Shown here piece after piece: positions 46,645-58,516 of a DNA stretch of 64,000 nt. A program made the translations under genes and the position numbers. The notes below the pieces were generated by a model. The model was not told where the DNA came from and did no database searches. It worked only from the letters and a program-made list of their open reading frames with translations. Origin of the DNA: Taeniopygia guttata (taxonomy: Eukaryota > Chordata > Aves > Passeriformes > Estrildidae); assembly GCF_048771995.1 (NCBI RefSeq), contig NC_133024.1:5220001-5284000 (forward strand). Reading direction: 5' to 3'. Positions within the stretch are counted from its first letter, which is position 1. Each line of letters starts with the position of its first letter.

Positions 46645-47970
46645 GCTTTCTTTTGAGCAAAATGAAACAGAACCTCAGATGGGCAGCTACAGGGGGGTCT
46701 TAAAGGCCTTTTACTCCTCATAAGGCACTGATTACCCCAAACCAACTTTTGTTGGGAGTTCAGGGTCTATTTCTTTCTGGTCAAGTGGTGCTTTGTCTTT
46801 CCCAGACCCTGTGTTTGCCATGCCTCCCACTGTGGGTCCAGTTTCCAAGAAGCAGCATCATCCCTGGGGCAGCTGGAGCATAAGGTGGAGAGGTGGTTAA
46901 TAAACATGCTGTGGAGAGTATGGTCTGTTCTGAACAGCCCCTGGGGTGGAGATGTGGTGGTGTCACAAGGTAAATGTCAGTCCTTGGAGAAGTGGGGATG
47001 GCTATCAGGTATCCCGTCACCCAAAAGCCAGCAACATCTGGTTGTGTTTTTCTACTCCAGATTATGTTTAAATACATCAATATTTGTCAGAGATGAGCAA
47101 AGCAGCAGCACCTGAACACAACCCACGAGCTGCTGCCTGTGAATGATGACAGCGTAACACTGCAGCACTTTGCACCCATGTTCTGCTGCCTCTCACTGTC
47201 ACTGGCTGGCTCTCTAGTTTTGTTAGTGAAACCTTGGTTCTAAGTCAACATTTTTTTATGTTGTAGCTAAGCATGGAGATGCTGGGAAGATCAGCCTGAG
47301 CAATTCCCCTGAGCCTTGGGTTGTCCCCAGTCATTTCTGGGCATTAAATGAGAAAGAAGCATTTGTGGGGAAGGTGGTGTGACTGAAGTGCTGGGCTGTG
47401 CACACCACTGGCAAAACTACATATATATATCTCAACTTAGCATTTTTCTAGATTTCAGACACAAGCATTTGCAACCTAAAGAAGTATGTCTTAAAACCAC
47501 GTGCCATTTCCAAGTTCCTTTTCTTTTTTGAAAGAAAGAAAAACCCCATTTCTCTTTGGCATGTTCACACATCCACCCATCTTACCCTGAGCATCACCTA
47601 CTCTAACAAGTTTCACTAAAGAAGTGAAACAATTCTTGCAGGTGTATGTGCTCCCTGATTCCTAGAAACCCCCCAACTTGGGGTGGCTGTGTGAAGAGGA
47701 CCTTCCCAGCCTGGCCTTACCTTCCAACCCCAACCTTACTTACCTGGACCTTCTCAGGTAAGCAGAGCTGGTAAGTCTTGACCAAGGAGCCACTGCCAGC
47801 CCACAGTCTAGGCTCTGTACATTGGAAGGCAACAACATGATTGACACGTTGATACGTCTTCTAGCTCACTGCTCCAAAGGTAAATTCCTTCTGGAATTTA
47901 TGGGTCTTGCTTACTGGAGGTAGGACTGTGCAATTTCACTGAACCCATTTGGAAAGATTTTAGAAACATA
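46645..47970. other. Intergenic, no gene recognised
   Basis: No exon of CD79B, SCN4A or another GH neighbour could be recognised here. Confidence 0.45.
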
Positions 47971-47974
47971 AATT

Positions 47975-48290
47975 CATAGAATGACGAGGATTGGAGAGGA
48001 CCTTAAAAATTATCTTGCTACAACCCCTTCCACTAGACCAGGTGGCTCCATGCCCCATCCATTTTGGCCTGGAACTCTTCCAAGCAACAGTTTTTCTGGG
48101 AAACCTCTGCCAGGGCCTCACCACCCTCACAGCCAAGAATTTCTTCCCAATATTTCATCTAACCCAGCCCTCTGTCAGTGTCAAGCATTCCCCCTCGTCC
48201 TGTCAATGTGAAACCATTCCCCCTTGTTCTGTCACTACACTGCCTTGTAAATAGTGTCTCTCAATCCTTCTTGTAGTCTCTTTTAGGCTA
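47975..48290 (-). mobile_element. CR1 LINE fragment, 3' end
   Basis: 'ttcatagaatgacgaggattggagagg', then 'ccactagaccaggtggctcc' and 'caccaccctcacagccaagaatttcttccc'. It contains a short local duplication of the 'cattcccc ttgttctgtcac' segment. Confidence 0.9.
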
Positions 48291-48294
48291 AAGA

Positions 48295-49315
48295 GGTCCA
48301 GGACTGCAACTCAGTCTATGCAAAACCAGCCACCCTTGTTCAAGCAGCCCTGATTCTAGTTTCCAACATGTGGAAATGTATTTTAACATTATTTTTTTTC
48401 TGAAAACCCTCCTGTTTTCTGCATTCATAAATGTTGGTTGGAGATTTTGGCCTATTTCCTTACTAAACCAATCTAAAACATGCTGGTTTTCTGCTTTACC
48501 AGTCAGCCTGGAGGTTTACTGCTCATGCTCATTTGCCACATGGACCATTACCTCTCTCCCTTGTTTTTGCAATTGTTTTTCCTTAATAATTACCCATAAG
48601 AAAAATCATATACAGAGAAGGGTGCAAAAGTAAGACTGCTATCTATTAAGTGCAATTTCCCTGTGACTGGCTTGGGGCTGCAACACAGGAATCAGATAAA
48701 GGGATTTCAGATCCCAGGAATAATCCCTACCCATGTCCTGGGCAATGTCACAGCCACTTCCCATGCCTCAGTTTCTCCATTAGTAAAATGTTGGTCCTAA
48801 CACTCATTAACAACACAGCTGGGAAGCAGGTAATGATTGCAGAGACACAGGTACATTTAAAAAAAAACCCAACTCATATTTTTTGCTGAAAACAAAGTCA
48901 GTCAATTTTGCCCCTCTCCAGTGTATTTTTTTTTTTTTAATAAGTCTTTTAAGTTGAAATGCAGCAACAGCAAGTTGTCCAGGAACAGGGAGCAGCAGGG
49001 AATAAAAGCAGACTCTGGGAAGAGTAATTAATTCCCATTTTTTTAGTTTCTCTCTCCACCAGTGGATCTGACATCATCCTGTGTCTCCCAGCATGAGCTG
49101 CCTCTCAGGAACCATCAGCCTTAACCTTCCTGGGCTGAATTGCTTGGTCAGTGCCTCTCCAAATGAATGCACTGTCCCATGGGATGCCAGAGGGGTGGAC
49201 AAGGAAGGTGCTGAAGTCAAATCCCAACCCTAGCAGTGCCACAGTCCCATGGAGGTTCCCAAAACAGCTGCTGCTGAAGGGTTTTCTGTGGGGTGTGGAG
49301 AGGAGCCATCCCAAG
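48295..49315. other. Intergenic, no gene recognised
   Basis: Small frames only; poly-T and poly-A tracts. Confidence 0.5.
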
Positions 49316-49317
49316 GC

Positions 49318-49570
49318 ACACAGTATGAGGAGGACCAGAGCGTATCTACTCTGGGGATAGGCTGAGAGAGGTGGAATTGCTCAGCCTGGAGAAGAGAAGG
49401 CTCTGGGGACAGCTTAGAGGCTTTTCCAGTGCCCAAAAGGGCTCCAAGAGACCTGGAGAAGCACTTTGGACAAGGGCATGGAGTGACAAGACAAGGAAGA
49501 ATGGCTTCACACTGACAGAAGGCAGAGTTAGATGGGCTACTGGGAAGAAATTCCTGTCTGCCATGATGGT
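49318..49570 (+). mobile_element. CR1 LINE fragment
   Basis: 'gctgagagaggtggaattgctcagcctggagaagagaaggctctgg' through 'gcactttggacaaggg' to 'ggctactgggaagaaattcctg'. Interrupted or truncated before the usual 3' tail. Confidence 0.9.
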
Positions 49571-49739
49571 GGGGCCCTGTCATGTGGGAATCCAGGGCTT
49601 CCCTCTGGCTGCCCTGGCAGGTCTGGGACCCTGGCAGGGGTCAGGAACCCCCCTGGACAGAGCCCCGAGAGACACTGTCTGTGATCTCTGTCCATGGAAA
49701 AGAGTTTTCAATCTTACAGGATGAATTACAAGCTTTGAG

Positions 49740-50167
49740 TGTTTGATATAAGTAATAATTAAGTGTGGCACGGGTGCAAAAGTAAAATTTTAGGATTCTA
49801 GATAAGGGGTCCAAAGGGGACAAGATGGAGGAAATTGGGTGTGTCTTGTCCTTTTCCTCCTTCTTCATGCCCTCCATGTTTCACTGTGGTGTTGGCATTT
49901 TTCTGTTGGTTCAGGCTGGGGACACACTGTTCAACGTAGGTGACAGATATTGGCACGTTATTGTAAATCCAGCACAGGTAGTTTGTGGTATTTAATGTTT
50001 GTAACATCCCACTGAGGGCAGAGCCCCACATGCTGCCCTGCAGGACAGAGCTGCGGCAGGGCAGCAGAACATGTTAGAGATAAACAGAATAAACAACCTT
50101 GAAACCAGCACAGACCAATTATGGCTTCTGCTTTGGCAGCGGGGCTGACAGACAGAGACTTTCTACA
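49740..50167 (+). mobile_element. Solo LTR, same general family as the LTR at 55307-55831
   Basis: Shared phrases in the same order with the minus strand of 55307-55831 include 'gtggcacggg...aaaattttaggatt', 'acaagatggaggaa', 'ttctgttggttcaggctggggacac', 'caacgtaggtgacagatattgg' and 'aataaacaaccttgaaa' (AATAAA about 50090). It ends near 'gactttctaca'. No internal sequence is attached. The left end and target-site duplication were not resolved. Confidence 0.8.
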
Positions 50168-50204
50168 ATCTCAGAATCATCAATACCTCAGATTCTGACA
50201 GAAA

Positions 50205-50320
50205 TAGACCAGGTTGGTCAGGACCTGGAGCAACCTGGTCTAATGGAAGGTGTTTGTGTCCATGGCAGGGATTGGAATGAGATGAACTGTCATGTGCCCT
50301 CTCACCCAAACCATTCTGTG
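50205..50320 (+). mobile_element. CR1 LINE fragment, 3' end
   Basis: 'gaccaggttggtcaggacctggagcaacctggtctaatggaaggtg' to 'cacccaaaccattctgtgagtg'. Confidence 0.9.
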
Positions 50321-50324
50321 AGTG

Positions 50325-52725
50325 TGGTGCAAATACGAGTCTGCACTTGGAAGGGGAAGATCAGTGAACTCTTTTTGGTCCTGACATGGTTGATGGGAGA
50401 GCAGTGACGTTTTCCACTTGGATCTGCACGTGGGGTGGATTAGAGCTAGGCGAGATGCGAGTCCTTTTTTTATTTTTTTTTCTTTTCAAGTCTACAACGC
50501 CATCGTGTGATTGTTGGCTGTGCAGCTGGTAGGCTGCAAAAAAAGGAAATTATAGCTTGGCTCATTTTCTTCTAGGACTTTTTTCTGTGGGACCAGCCGC
50601 TGAACATTTCATCTTTTGCAACTGGACTCTGTGAGACTGAAAATGCACAAAGGTGATAGAGTTGAGCACACAGGCCTGTGTGTGCCACACTTTAGCAGAG
50701 ACAAGGGGCAAGTGACGACCAACACTTAATTTTTGCTATAGGAGCTTTGGTATGGGAGCTGGATGTAGTAAGTTTTGAAGCTGGGCTCTGCAACAGTGAG
50801 GGAAAGTGATAGGATGTGTAGCTGAGCAGGAAAGTGAAATAACTCCAGGGGTTGTGTTGCTTTTCACAGAATACTAGTTAAATGTGGAGTTAGCAACAGC
50901 TTGCTGTGCAGGCCCCTTTTATGACCAATATTTGCAGCTGATAAGGCTCGTGGCCTTTTATACCAGCTTGTCTTCTAGCCCAGCTGATCTCTTGTCCATA
51001 GGGGTGTGCAGTGGAGCAAGAATGCAAGATGACCCTTCAGTCAGCAAAGGCCTCTGGAAGTGCAGTCACATCAGAAAGACCTGAAGGAACCAAAACTGAG
51101 CAGACTAAAATACCAAAAAGCAGTATTCTCAGATGTTGTCATGAATTTTGCTAACTTCTGCAGTAGTCAGGCTGTGAGCATACAAATACTAAAGGCTGTT
51201 TGGAGCACATCAGCAGCCTCCCTGTAATCTGTAGGATTATTCATGTGTTAAATATTGATTAATGTAAATGTTGTGCTGGTTCAGAGCCAGCAGATGTTCG
51301 CTTGTCACAAAGGGCTGTTCCTTCAAAGAAAGGACCAACTTTAATGGGAGAAGAAAAGGTCTTCTTAGGGAAAATGGGGAGTAGATTTCTACTTCTACTA
51401 AATTTAGAAAATTATGTTTTTGATGGTGTTGCCTGATGCATTTATTTCTTTTAGTGGTGGTGGACAGCCTGGGACTAACTCAGAGATGGTTCTGTCCTCA
51501 TCTGCCCACTAGAAGCATGAAATGCCATTACTGAGGAGTTGGTGGTGTCTAATGACCTTAGAAAACCTGGAGCTGTGTCACCTGTTTTCTATCCATTCCT
51601 GCCATAAATGAAAGCAAAAAGTATTAAAGTTTGTCTGATATTTTTCTTGTGTTTTTGTTTTCTAGTATAGTAACCATATTTAACTCCACCTTTTAAAATT
51701 AAAACCTGATCTTTTCTGTTCCTATTTCTACTAACAGTCCTATTCATTTACATAGATATACAGATGGAAAACTATTTCCAGAATTGTTCAGCATTGGCTC
51801 ATGTTCTGTAGAAGTGAGCAGTAAAACTCCTACTGATTTTTACTTGGGACTAGAATTATGTCAACCCTGAACAGTTTTGAAAAGCACAATTTAAGCATCA
51901 TTTTAAGTAAATGCTACCCAGATGCAATCCTGAAGAAATTAATTCAAAACATTTATTTTAAAATGTCACCATATTTTCAGTCCATGTTTTCTACTTAACA
52001 TTTGCACAAAGATAGAGAATAAGTCAAATACATCCTATGGATACCACCATAATTCTTAATGCTGCTTAATTTAAGCTGCTGCTGTGACTTGTTTACCTGA
52101 AATGCAATGGAAGCATACCAACTTTTCACACCCTTGCTGCTATACATAACTCCTTTTTTTTTTTTTTTTTTTTTAATTTTCCTTTTTTCTTTTTTGAGAA
52201 CAGGAATCTGAAAGAATTTAGATCATTTCTTTTTGAGCTTGAGCAGGGCACTATTGACATCTAACTAAAACAGTATATGATGCAGTTCTGCAAGAACAGA
52301 AAAATCATCCTTATGATGATGGTAATTCTCAATTATATCTATATATCTATATTATATGTCAATATCTATATGTACATAGACATTTAATTTTGTAATTCAA
52401 GCACACTGGTTCTTGACATCTCTTTCCTATCAGATGCTGGTGTGAATAGTGAGTTCCATGATAATTTAAGCATAGATTGAGCCTATGATGAGCAACTGAA
52501 GCATAGTTTGAGATGACTGCACAAAGTTCACCAAAGCAGATTTTGGGTAGTTTAACTGGCTGTGGAATTGCACGAGAATAGCTTCAATATTTCTTGATGT
52601 GAACTGGAGATTGTAGAATTGTTGCCTTCAAATCCTGCGTGGTATCCTCTTTTGTTCATCACAATGAGACATGGATCAGCATGTAAAAAGAGCAATAAAT
52701 TACTTGCTTTCTTAATTTATTTTTC
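50325..52725. other. Intergenic; poly-T at about 52147-52175; no gene recognised
   Basis: AT-rich unique sequence. If the gag-like element at 52.7-53.6 kb once had pol and a 3' LTR, they are not recognisable here. Confidence 0.5.
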
Positions 52726-52731
52726 ATAAGG

Positions 52732-53580
52732 TCAGTGATGGTTCAGTGAATCTTGTGGAAGTCGTGCTGCTTGTTGAGCTGGATTATCATCTGGAGGATC
52801 ACCTGCCAATTGTGCCACGGTGAAAGCTGCGTTTGGTCCACCCTGATATCCGGTTCTCAGCTCAGCAAGAGCTCTTCTCCATTTTGTGTCCCACACAGTA
52901 GTTTGTGTATCAGTGAGAATCATCAATTTGAAGATCCAAGACCATTATCTCTTATTGCTTTGATCAGGTCTTTGACAACTTCATGTTCCATCTTGGATTT
53001 TGTCCCTGTGCACCATAGTTCCCAGGCATAGCAATGTCCCTCATATGAGTCATGTGGAAATCCTTCTCTTTCAATGCCTTTTTCCAGATTTCCTTCCAAT
53101 GTCATTGGAAGTGATTTAGGTATTTGTAATTCCTTAAATAGCTGGTTGAAAAATGGAGTTAACTGTTGATCTTGCTGTGGTACAGCAACCCATTTCATCC
53201 TGGGATCTGCTGGCATCAGTTCAAAGGGTGTTAACAATTTTGATGTTTTCTTTGATCGTAGATGAGGAGTAGTAGGAACATCTACAGCTGGAGGCAAGGC
53301 CTTTCTGCTTTGCAGTGGACAAAAAGTCTGAAAGTTGAGGCACCAAATCTGGACGAGACTTCAGGGCTGAATCAATATAATGTAAAAGAAGCTGTCTCAC
53401 TACATCCCCCGATATTAAACTTGACAGGTCCGGACGAGATTCCAAAGCTGCATCAATATATTGCAAAAGAGACTGTCTCACAGCATCCCTTGAATTCTGG
53501 GTTGACTGTCTCTGGCGATACGAGCTGAAATCATCCAGGATGGAATACATTCTGAAGGAGTAATGCGTATGATGTTATCC
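52732..53580 (-). pseudogene. Endogenous retrovirus gag-like region, broken
   Basis: Three minus-strand frames (53550-53221, 53297-52923, 52926-52732) follow one another with frame changes and short overlaps, so the reading frame is interrupted at least twice. The second and third have the look of a retroviral capsid: an LLTPFELMPADP stretch, a W-rich amphipathic region and a C-terminal W-x-x-AL segment. The first contains two 27-codon tandem copies (DNA 53352-53432 and 53433-about 53500) with the shared core YIDxALxSRPDL. The position downstream of an LTR and leader in the same orientation supports gag. No zinc knuckle, protease or pol follows at lower coordinates, so the element is truncated. 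Class II (ERVK-like) is my best guess from the LTR style. Confidence 0.7.
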
Positions 53581-53704
53581 TATTGCTGTTCTTCAGTAGA
53601 ACTATCTTGAGTCTCACCACTTTCAGAAGTTGATGATTGTTCCATTTGCTTTTTTTGAAGTAGTTTTTCTTTTGTAAGAAATCGGAAAAATATTATTGTA
53701 ACGC

Positions 53705-54790
53705 TTCTTGCGATGTTGCAGTACCGCACTCTGACCACCGCGCGGCGCTGTTGCCCGCCCGTTGCTGCCTCGGGCCGCGGCTCCGCCCGCGCCGCGCCTC
53801 GGCTCTGCCCGCGGCATCCCCGGGGTGCGGAAAGGAGCGCCCCCCGGTCCCGTGGCCCCGTCGGGGCTTCCAGTGCATCAACGAGACAAGACAGGATTTT
53901 CCCCGCATCCTTTTCCCGGTCTGACGCCATCAACGCGCGCCCACGCTCCGCTGCCGGTGCCGCGGCCGTGTCCGCGCGTCCCGCGCCCCGCGGGGCTCGG
54001 AGCTCCAGCGGGACTCGGAGCTCCAACAGGGCTCGGAGCTCCCGCGGGGCTCGGAGCTCCCGCAGGACTCGGAGCTCCTGCAGGGCTCGGAGCTCCCGCA
54101 GGGTTCGGAGCTCTCGCAGGACTCGGAGCTCCCGCAGGGCTCGGAGCTCCAGCAGGACTCGGAGCTCCAGCAGGACTCGGTGCTCCCGCGGGGCTCGGAG
54201 CTCCCGCGGGGCTCGGAGCTCCCCCCACCCCGGGCCATTGCCGGTACTTGCCCCGCACCATCCCCGCGCAGGTTTCCCCCGCTCGTCCCCCGCGCCCATC
54301 GGCACAGACGCCGCTCCGCGACCCCCGAGGTCTCCCCTCCGGCCCGGGGCTGTTCCCGGGCTGCCCCGGTCCCTGCGGGGCTGCTCTCGCCCTTCCCAGC
54401 GCCGTTTGCCTTTGGCTCTCCCCCCGGCCTCCCCACCCGTATCCCGGGGAAAGGAGGTGTGGGGGGCTCTGGCTGCGGGGCAGGATTTGCCGTGGGTTCT
54501 TTAGACTCGGGCGAACACGCTTCGATGCAAAATCCCAATCCTCTGATTCGCTGGGAAATAAATCTAATTTAAACTCTCCTGGGGTGTTTGAGGAGACCCA
54601 CTGGTTGATGACAGCTCCTGCACCCCTTTGCTCGGTGCCAGCTCCTGTTCCCCCCGATTTCTCAGGGCTCTGCCGCCCGCAGTTCGCACGGCGCCTCCTG
54701 CCCCGCTCTTCGCTGGGCGCATCCCTCATCCGCCTTCTGCAAGACGGAATCCTTCCCATCCCCTTGGTGGGAGCCAACCCCATGAATTTT
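53705..54790. other. CpG-rich island inside the ERV leader/gag region
   Basis: An abrupt change occurs from AT-rich flanks to about 1.1 kb of GC-rich, CpG-dense sequence between the gag-like frames and the 5' LTR. Long open frames exist on both strands and in several phases (358 codons plus, 333 and 241 minus). This is what GC-rich repeats without stops produce, so none is called as a gene. It could be an unusual retroviral leader, a captured host fragment, or a host CpG island. Confidence 0.6.
53989..54222. repeat. 18-bp minisatellite, 13 tandem copies
   Basis: The unit is close to CGCRGGRCTCGGAGCTCC, with 13 copies filling 234 bases. Variation is limited to a few positions (C/A/T at unit base 1, R at 4 and 7). 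Each unit contains the palindrome GGAGCTCC (one copy varies to GAGCTC, another to TGCTCC). Because 18 is a multiple of three, every frame encodes a hexapeptide repeat. Confidence 0.95.
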
Positions 54791-54879
54791 CTGTTTAAAA
54801 TTATTCTAGCTATTTTGTCTTTTGGTGTTGCCATATGATATAATCGTATATTTAACATCCTTCCAAAATCCTGGCTCAA

Positions 54880-55306
54880 AAATCACACGGGTCACAGTGT
54901 GTGGGTAATTATAACGGACCCATTGCAAAAGATCTTTGATTCCCTGTTGGCTAAGGTCACAGGATAAGTGGCCACCACATTCCTTAGAGTGGTTAAGATA
55001 TTAAGTTGCTCTTGGGAACAGGCCATGTTCTTTGACGGGTCTCACCAGTAGCGGCGGCATCTGCAGAATCGGTCCGGAAGCTGTCCTGGTCCCTGGCCAG
55101 CAGAAACAGGTGGAGAACACCCAGGGCCCTTTGGATCTTCTCCTTTCCAGGCCGAGTTTGAAGAAGTTTGCTCTCTGCAGGGGTCAGGCTCTCCTCTTCA
55201 GGGAGTTTTCTTCTCGGGCTGGGCTCTGGTGTTCAGCACTTCTGGTCAGCTCGTGCCCAGCCAGGGATGCCAGAACTGTCAGGGTCACTTGGCAAGACCC
55301 CAGCAG
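54880..55306 (-). mobile_element. ERV leader between 5' LTR and gag-like region
   Basis: Lies directly downstream of the LTR end on the minus strand. No standard TGG-starting primer binding site is evident within 3 bases of the LTR end. Confidence 0.45.
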
Positions 55307-55831
55307 TGTGAAAGTCCTTTTTTCCCTGGCCTGGCCGCTGAAGAAGAGGTCTGGAATGTGTGAAGCTGAGTTTTCAAGGTTGTTTATTTTTTCTTATCTA
55401 TAATAGTTTCTCTCTGAGCTGCCGAGGTCCAGCTAGCACAGCAGCCATGGCAGTCTCCTTCCCGCCCCAGGCAGCTCCCACATTATATACCCAAAATTAC
55501 GTGTACCATGCTTACAATTCCCGTACCAATACCTAAAATCTACGTTGGACAAGATGTCCCTATCCTAAACCAATAGAAAAGTTATATACCCAAAATTATA
55601 TACCCAAAATTACGTGTACCATGCTTACAATTCCCGTACCAATACCTAAAATCTACGTTGCACAAGGTGTCCCTGTCCTAAACCAATAGAAAAGTGTCAC
55701 TGAGACATGGAGGACAAGAAGAAGGAAGAAGAAGCTAGGGCATGCCCAGATTCCTCCATCTTGTACCCCTGAATTTCATTCTAAAAAATCCCAAAATTCT
55801 ACTTTTCCACCGTGTCAATTTCTCTATTACA
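55307..55831 (-). mobile_element. 5' LTR of a minus-strand ERV, with a 99-bp duplication in U3
   Basis: On the minus strand it starts TGTAATAG (55831) and ends GACTTTCACA (55307). A TATA box (TATATAATG, complement of 55481-55490) and AATAAACAACC (complement near 55375-55385) are in order. U3 carries a direct repeat: 55483-55581 and 55596-55694 are 99 bases each, differ at about 3 positions, and are separated by a 14-base partial copy. Confidence 0.85.
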
Positions 55832-55834
55832 CTA

Positions 55835-58510
55835 TTCAAACCCTTTTTGCTTGTAAATCCTTATATAAGGTCGGCAGCCTCTCCCATGGGCTAAAATCAA
55901 ATCCACGGGTGTTTTTCATTTGCTGCCAAGGTTCCTGGGCTCTTTGCCAGGGGCTCGAGTCATCCAGGGCAGCCAGAGGGATGCTCTGGACTCCAACAGC
56001 TTTTATTCCCAATTGTCTGTTCTTTTTATGCTGAATAATAAGTTTTGCACCTTTAAGACTTGTTCTGAGAGTGAAGGGGGGGGGGGGAGAAGAAGTGCAC
56101 AGTTTGTTTTCAGAAATGGCACTCACTCTTCCACATTCCAATTTAATTTGCTTCCTAGAGGTACCCTTTTGGGGGTTCTCTCCCAAATTTGCCCTGAACC
56201 AGGACACAGATATATTTGTGACCTCAGTTGTACTATATAACCTTCCGACAATTTTCAAAAATGTGGGGTTTTTTTGTTTTTTTTTTTTTTTTAATTAGAG
56301 ACTCAATTTGGGACAATGAATGCATGTGCAAAATATATCAGGTGATGTATTTGAAATAACCTTGATGATTTCAGAGTCTCACAGGCTTCCACATTGTATC
56401 ACTTATAATACTTCTCAAGTACCTTGTTAAAGATGCAGAGAATAATGTCAGCCTCTGTTATGATGAATATCTTGACATTCACACTGCTGGGTGCCTGAAG
56501 GAACACACCTCGAGTTCACAGGTGCTGGGTGTTGGTGTCCCAGCCCTGTTGGGTGTGTACAAGCCTTCTGCACCCTGTAAGAGCAGGTTATGACACAGGA
56601 TATGATGACAGGAGCTTGACCTAGCTTACTAGTATATAAATTCTAGTTTTAGAGTCTTTTTTGGTGGAACCAACCTTGTGCCTACCATTTGTCTCACGAA
56701 TCCTGCCAAGCGAGAAGGAAATTTCACCCATTGTCCTGCTTTTTGTGTCTGCTATAAGTCAGAAAACAGTATGTCCAGTTATTTTCTGCCTAAACGAATG
56801 AGGCAGATGTCTGCCAAATCAACTTGAACAAATATTTTAAAACCCTTGTGCTGAGAGAGATTGCAGGGTGATTACAAAACACAGAGGCACTAAGGATGGC
56901 ACTCTTTTTGTATACAGAACAGGCTGTGGTTCTTCATTGCTACTTCCCTTCCCACTTTTTTCCACCCAAAACCAACCATTACAAAGCTCCTGCAATCACT
57001 GACTTATGTGCTTGTGATCAAACTTTCCTGCTTCTAAAACTATATTTTATAAAAGATGGTTGTGATTTCTAGATGTCTGTTCCTGTCTTGTTGTGAAGCT
57101 TCTTTGTTATCCTCCTGGCCTCATCAATGATTTTAGTCTTACTATGAGACCCTACAGAAATTAATCTCTTAGAGGAGTTCATTTACATTTTGATGATTGC
57201 CTAATCTGCATTACTGCACTATGCACTATTCTTTGTGGCAACAATCTGTGATACCAAAATCCTGATTGCTACCCTACAGCCCATTTTTTTTAGGGCCCCA
57301 TGAAATTATGAGTCCTTGTCCGAGAAAGAGATCAACTGTCTCACCAAGTGATTTGATCTGATCTGATCTGTACTTTCTAATGTGTGCATATAAGGCCAGG
57401 TACATTATTTTGAGCTCATTCTTTGAGCACCAGCTTAAAGATGAGACAATGCCTCATGTTCCATATTTGCATGTGAATTTCTGAGTACACCGAGTCAGCT
57501 CACCTGGCAAACGTTAATGACAGCTGCAGGGAGGGTCCATAGAAGGACTCAGCAAATGATGTAATATTTTGAGGCTTCCTTCTCTTCCTCTTCCTTCTGC
57601 CTTCTTATATTTTATTTTGCAATATAAATTTGCTTCAGGTTGATAAGCATGGGAGGCATTTGCAATCTAAGTCTGCTGTAGGGAGGTTGAAGAATGGGAA
57701 TGCTTTTCTTGAAGTTCCTTTACAAACAGATTCTCTATATTATGTAGGGTCTGTTACTGTTTTTGAATTTATTGGATTTAATGTCACTATTTCAATCTAG
57801 CTGGGTCTTTCAAAATTGAGTCAAGCATTATATTCCTAGGAACAGGTGGGAGGATGGGTCTTTGAGCATCCTATCCTACTGTGTTAGCAATTAAGCAGGT
57901 GTTTTATGGTCTGAGACACCATGCTGAAAGAATCAAAATAACAGTGTATTCTCTCCTTCTGTACAAATGTCTTCAGTAAACTGAACTCAGAATCTAAGAA
58001 ATATTTTGTGTTTATATATGTATACATACATAACCATCTGATTAATTCAACTGTTTTTATTTCTGTTCTAAGACAGTGGAAACAAAGTACGGTGTCTGAC
58101 TTTGTACAGACAGCTTCCTTTAGCCAGACAGAGACCTTTTTTTTATCTTGATGTCCATTCAGGCATCCATGGAAAGCTTGTGTGGCCTGGAAAGGTGGAA
58201 GCTGATTCAAAAGTAACAAGATTCTCCTTTAACAACTTTACCGCTTCCAAATAGAGTTGGTTAATTTATTGGCAGCACTCTTCCCTTGTACAAAGTCTAT
58301 AAGAAAAATTAGGTGTGTATTAACAGCTTATATCTCAGACTATGAAACTGTCTAAAGACAAGAGTCTAAAAGCTGAGAGGAATGTTTGTGGTTGCTGGGC
58401 AAGACAGTTAACAGACAGCAGGACAGCTCTGAGCAAGGCTACATAAGAGCTAGATCTCCTGGAGGTAACCTGGACAAACCTTGAGAGTTGTGTCTGTGGA
58501 GAGTTGGGTA
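55835..58510. other. Intergenic, no gene recognised
   Basis: G12 run at about 56076-56087, a T run at 56270-56292 and a short (GATCT)n near 57354-57370. Minus frames of 111-140 residues show no family features. Confidence 0.5.
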
Positions 58511-58516
58511 TTGCAG

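Noticed and set aside
53762-54838. 358-codon open frame on the plus strand (and 333- and 241-codon frames on the minus strand)
   Set aside because: They arise from stop-poor GC-rich DNA and an 18-bp repeat that is open in every frame. There are no domains, and the composition is G/A/P/R/S repeats.
55836-56258. 140-codon minus-strand frame next to the ERV LTR
   Set aside because: It looks tempting as a retroviral frame but lies outside (upstream of) the 5' LTR and lacks any env, pol or gag motif.
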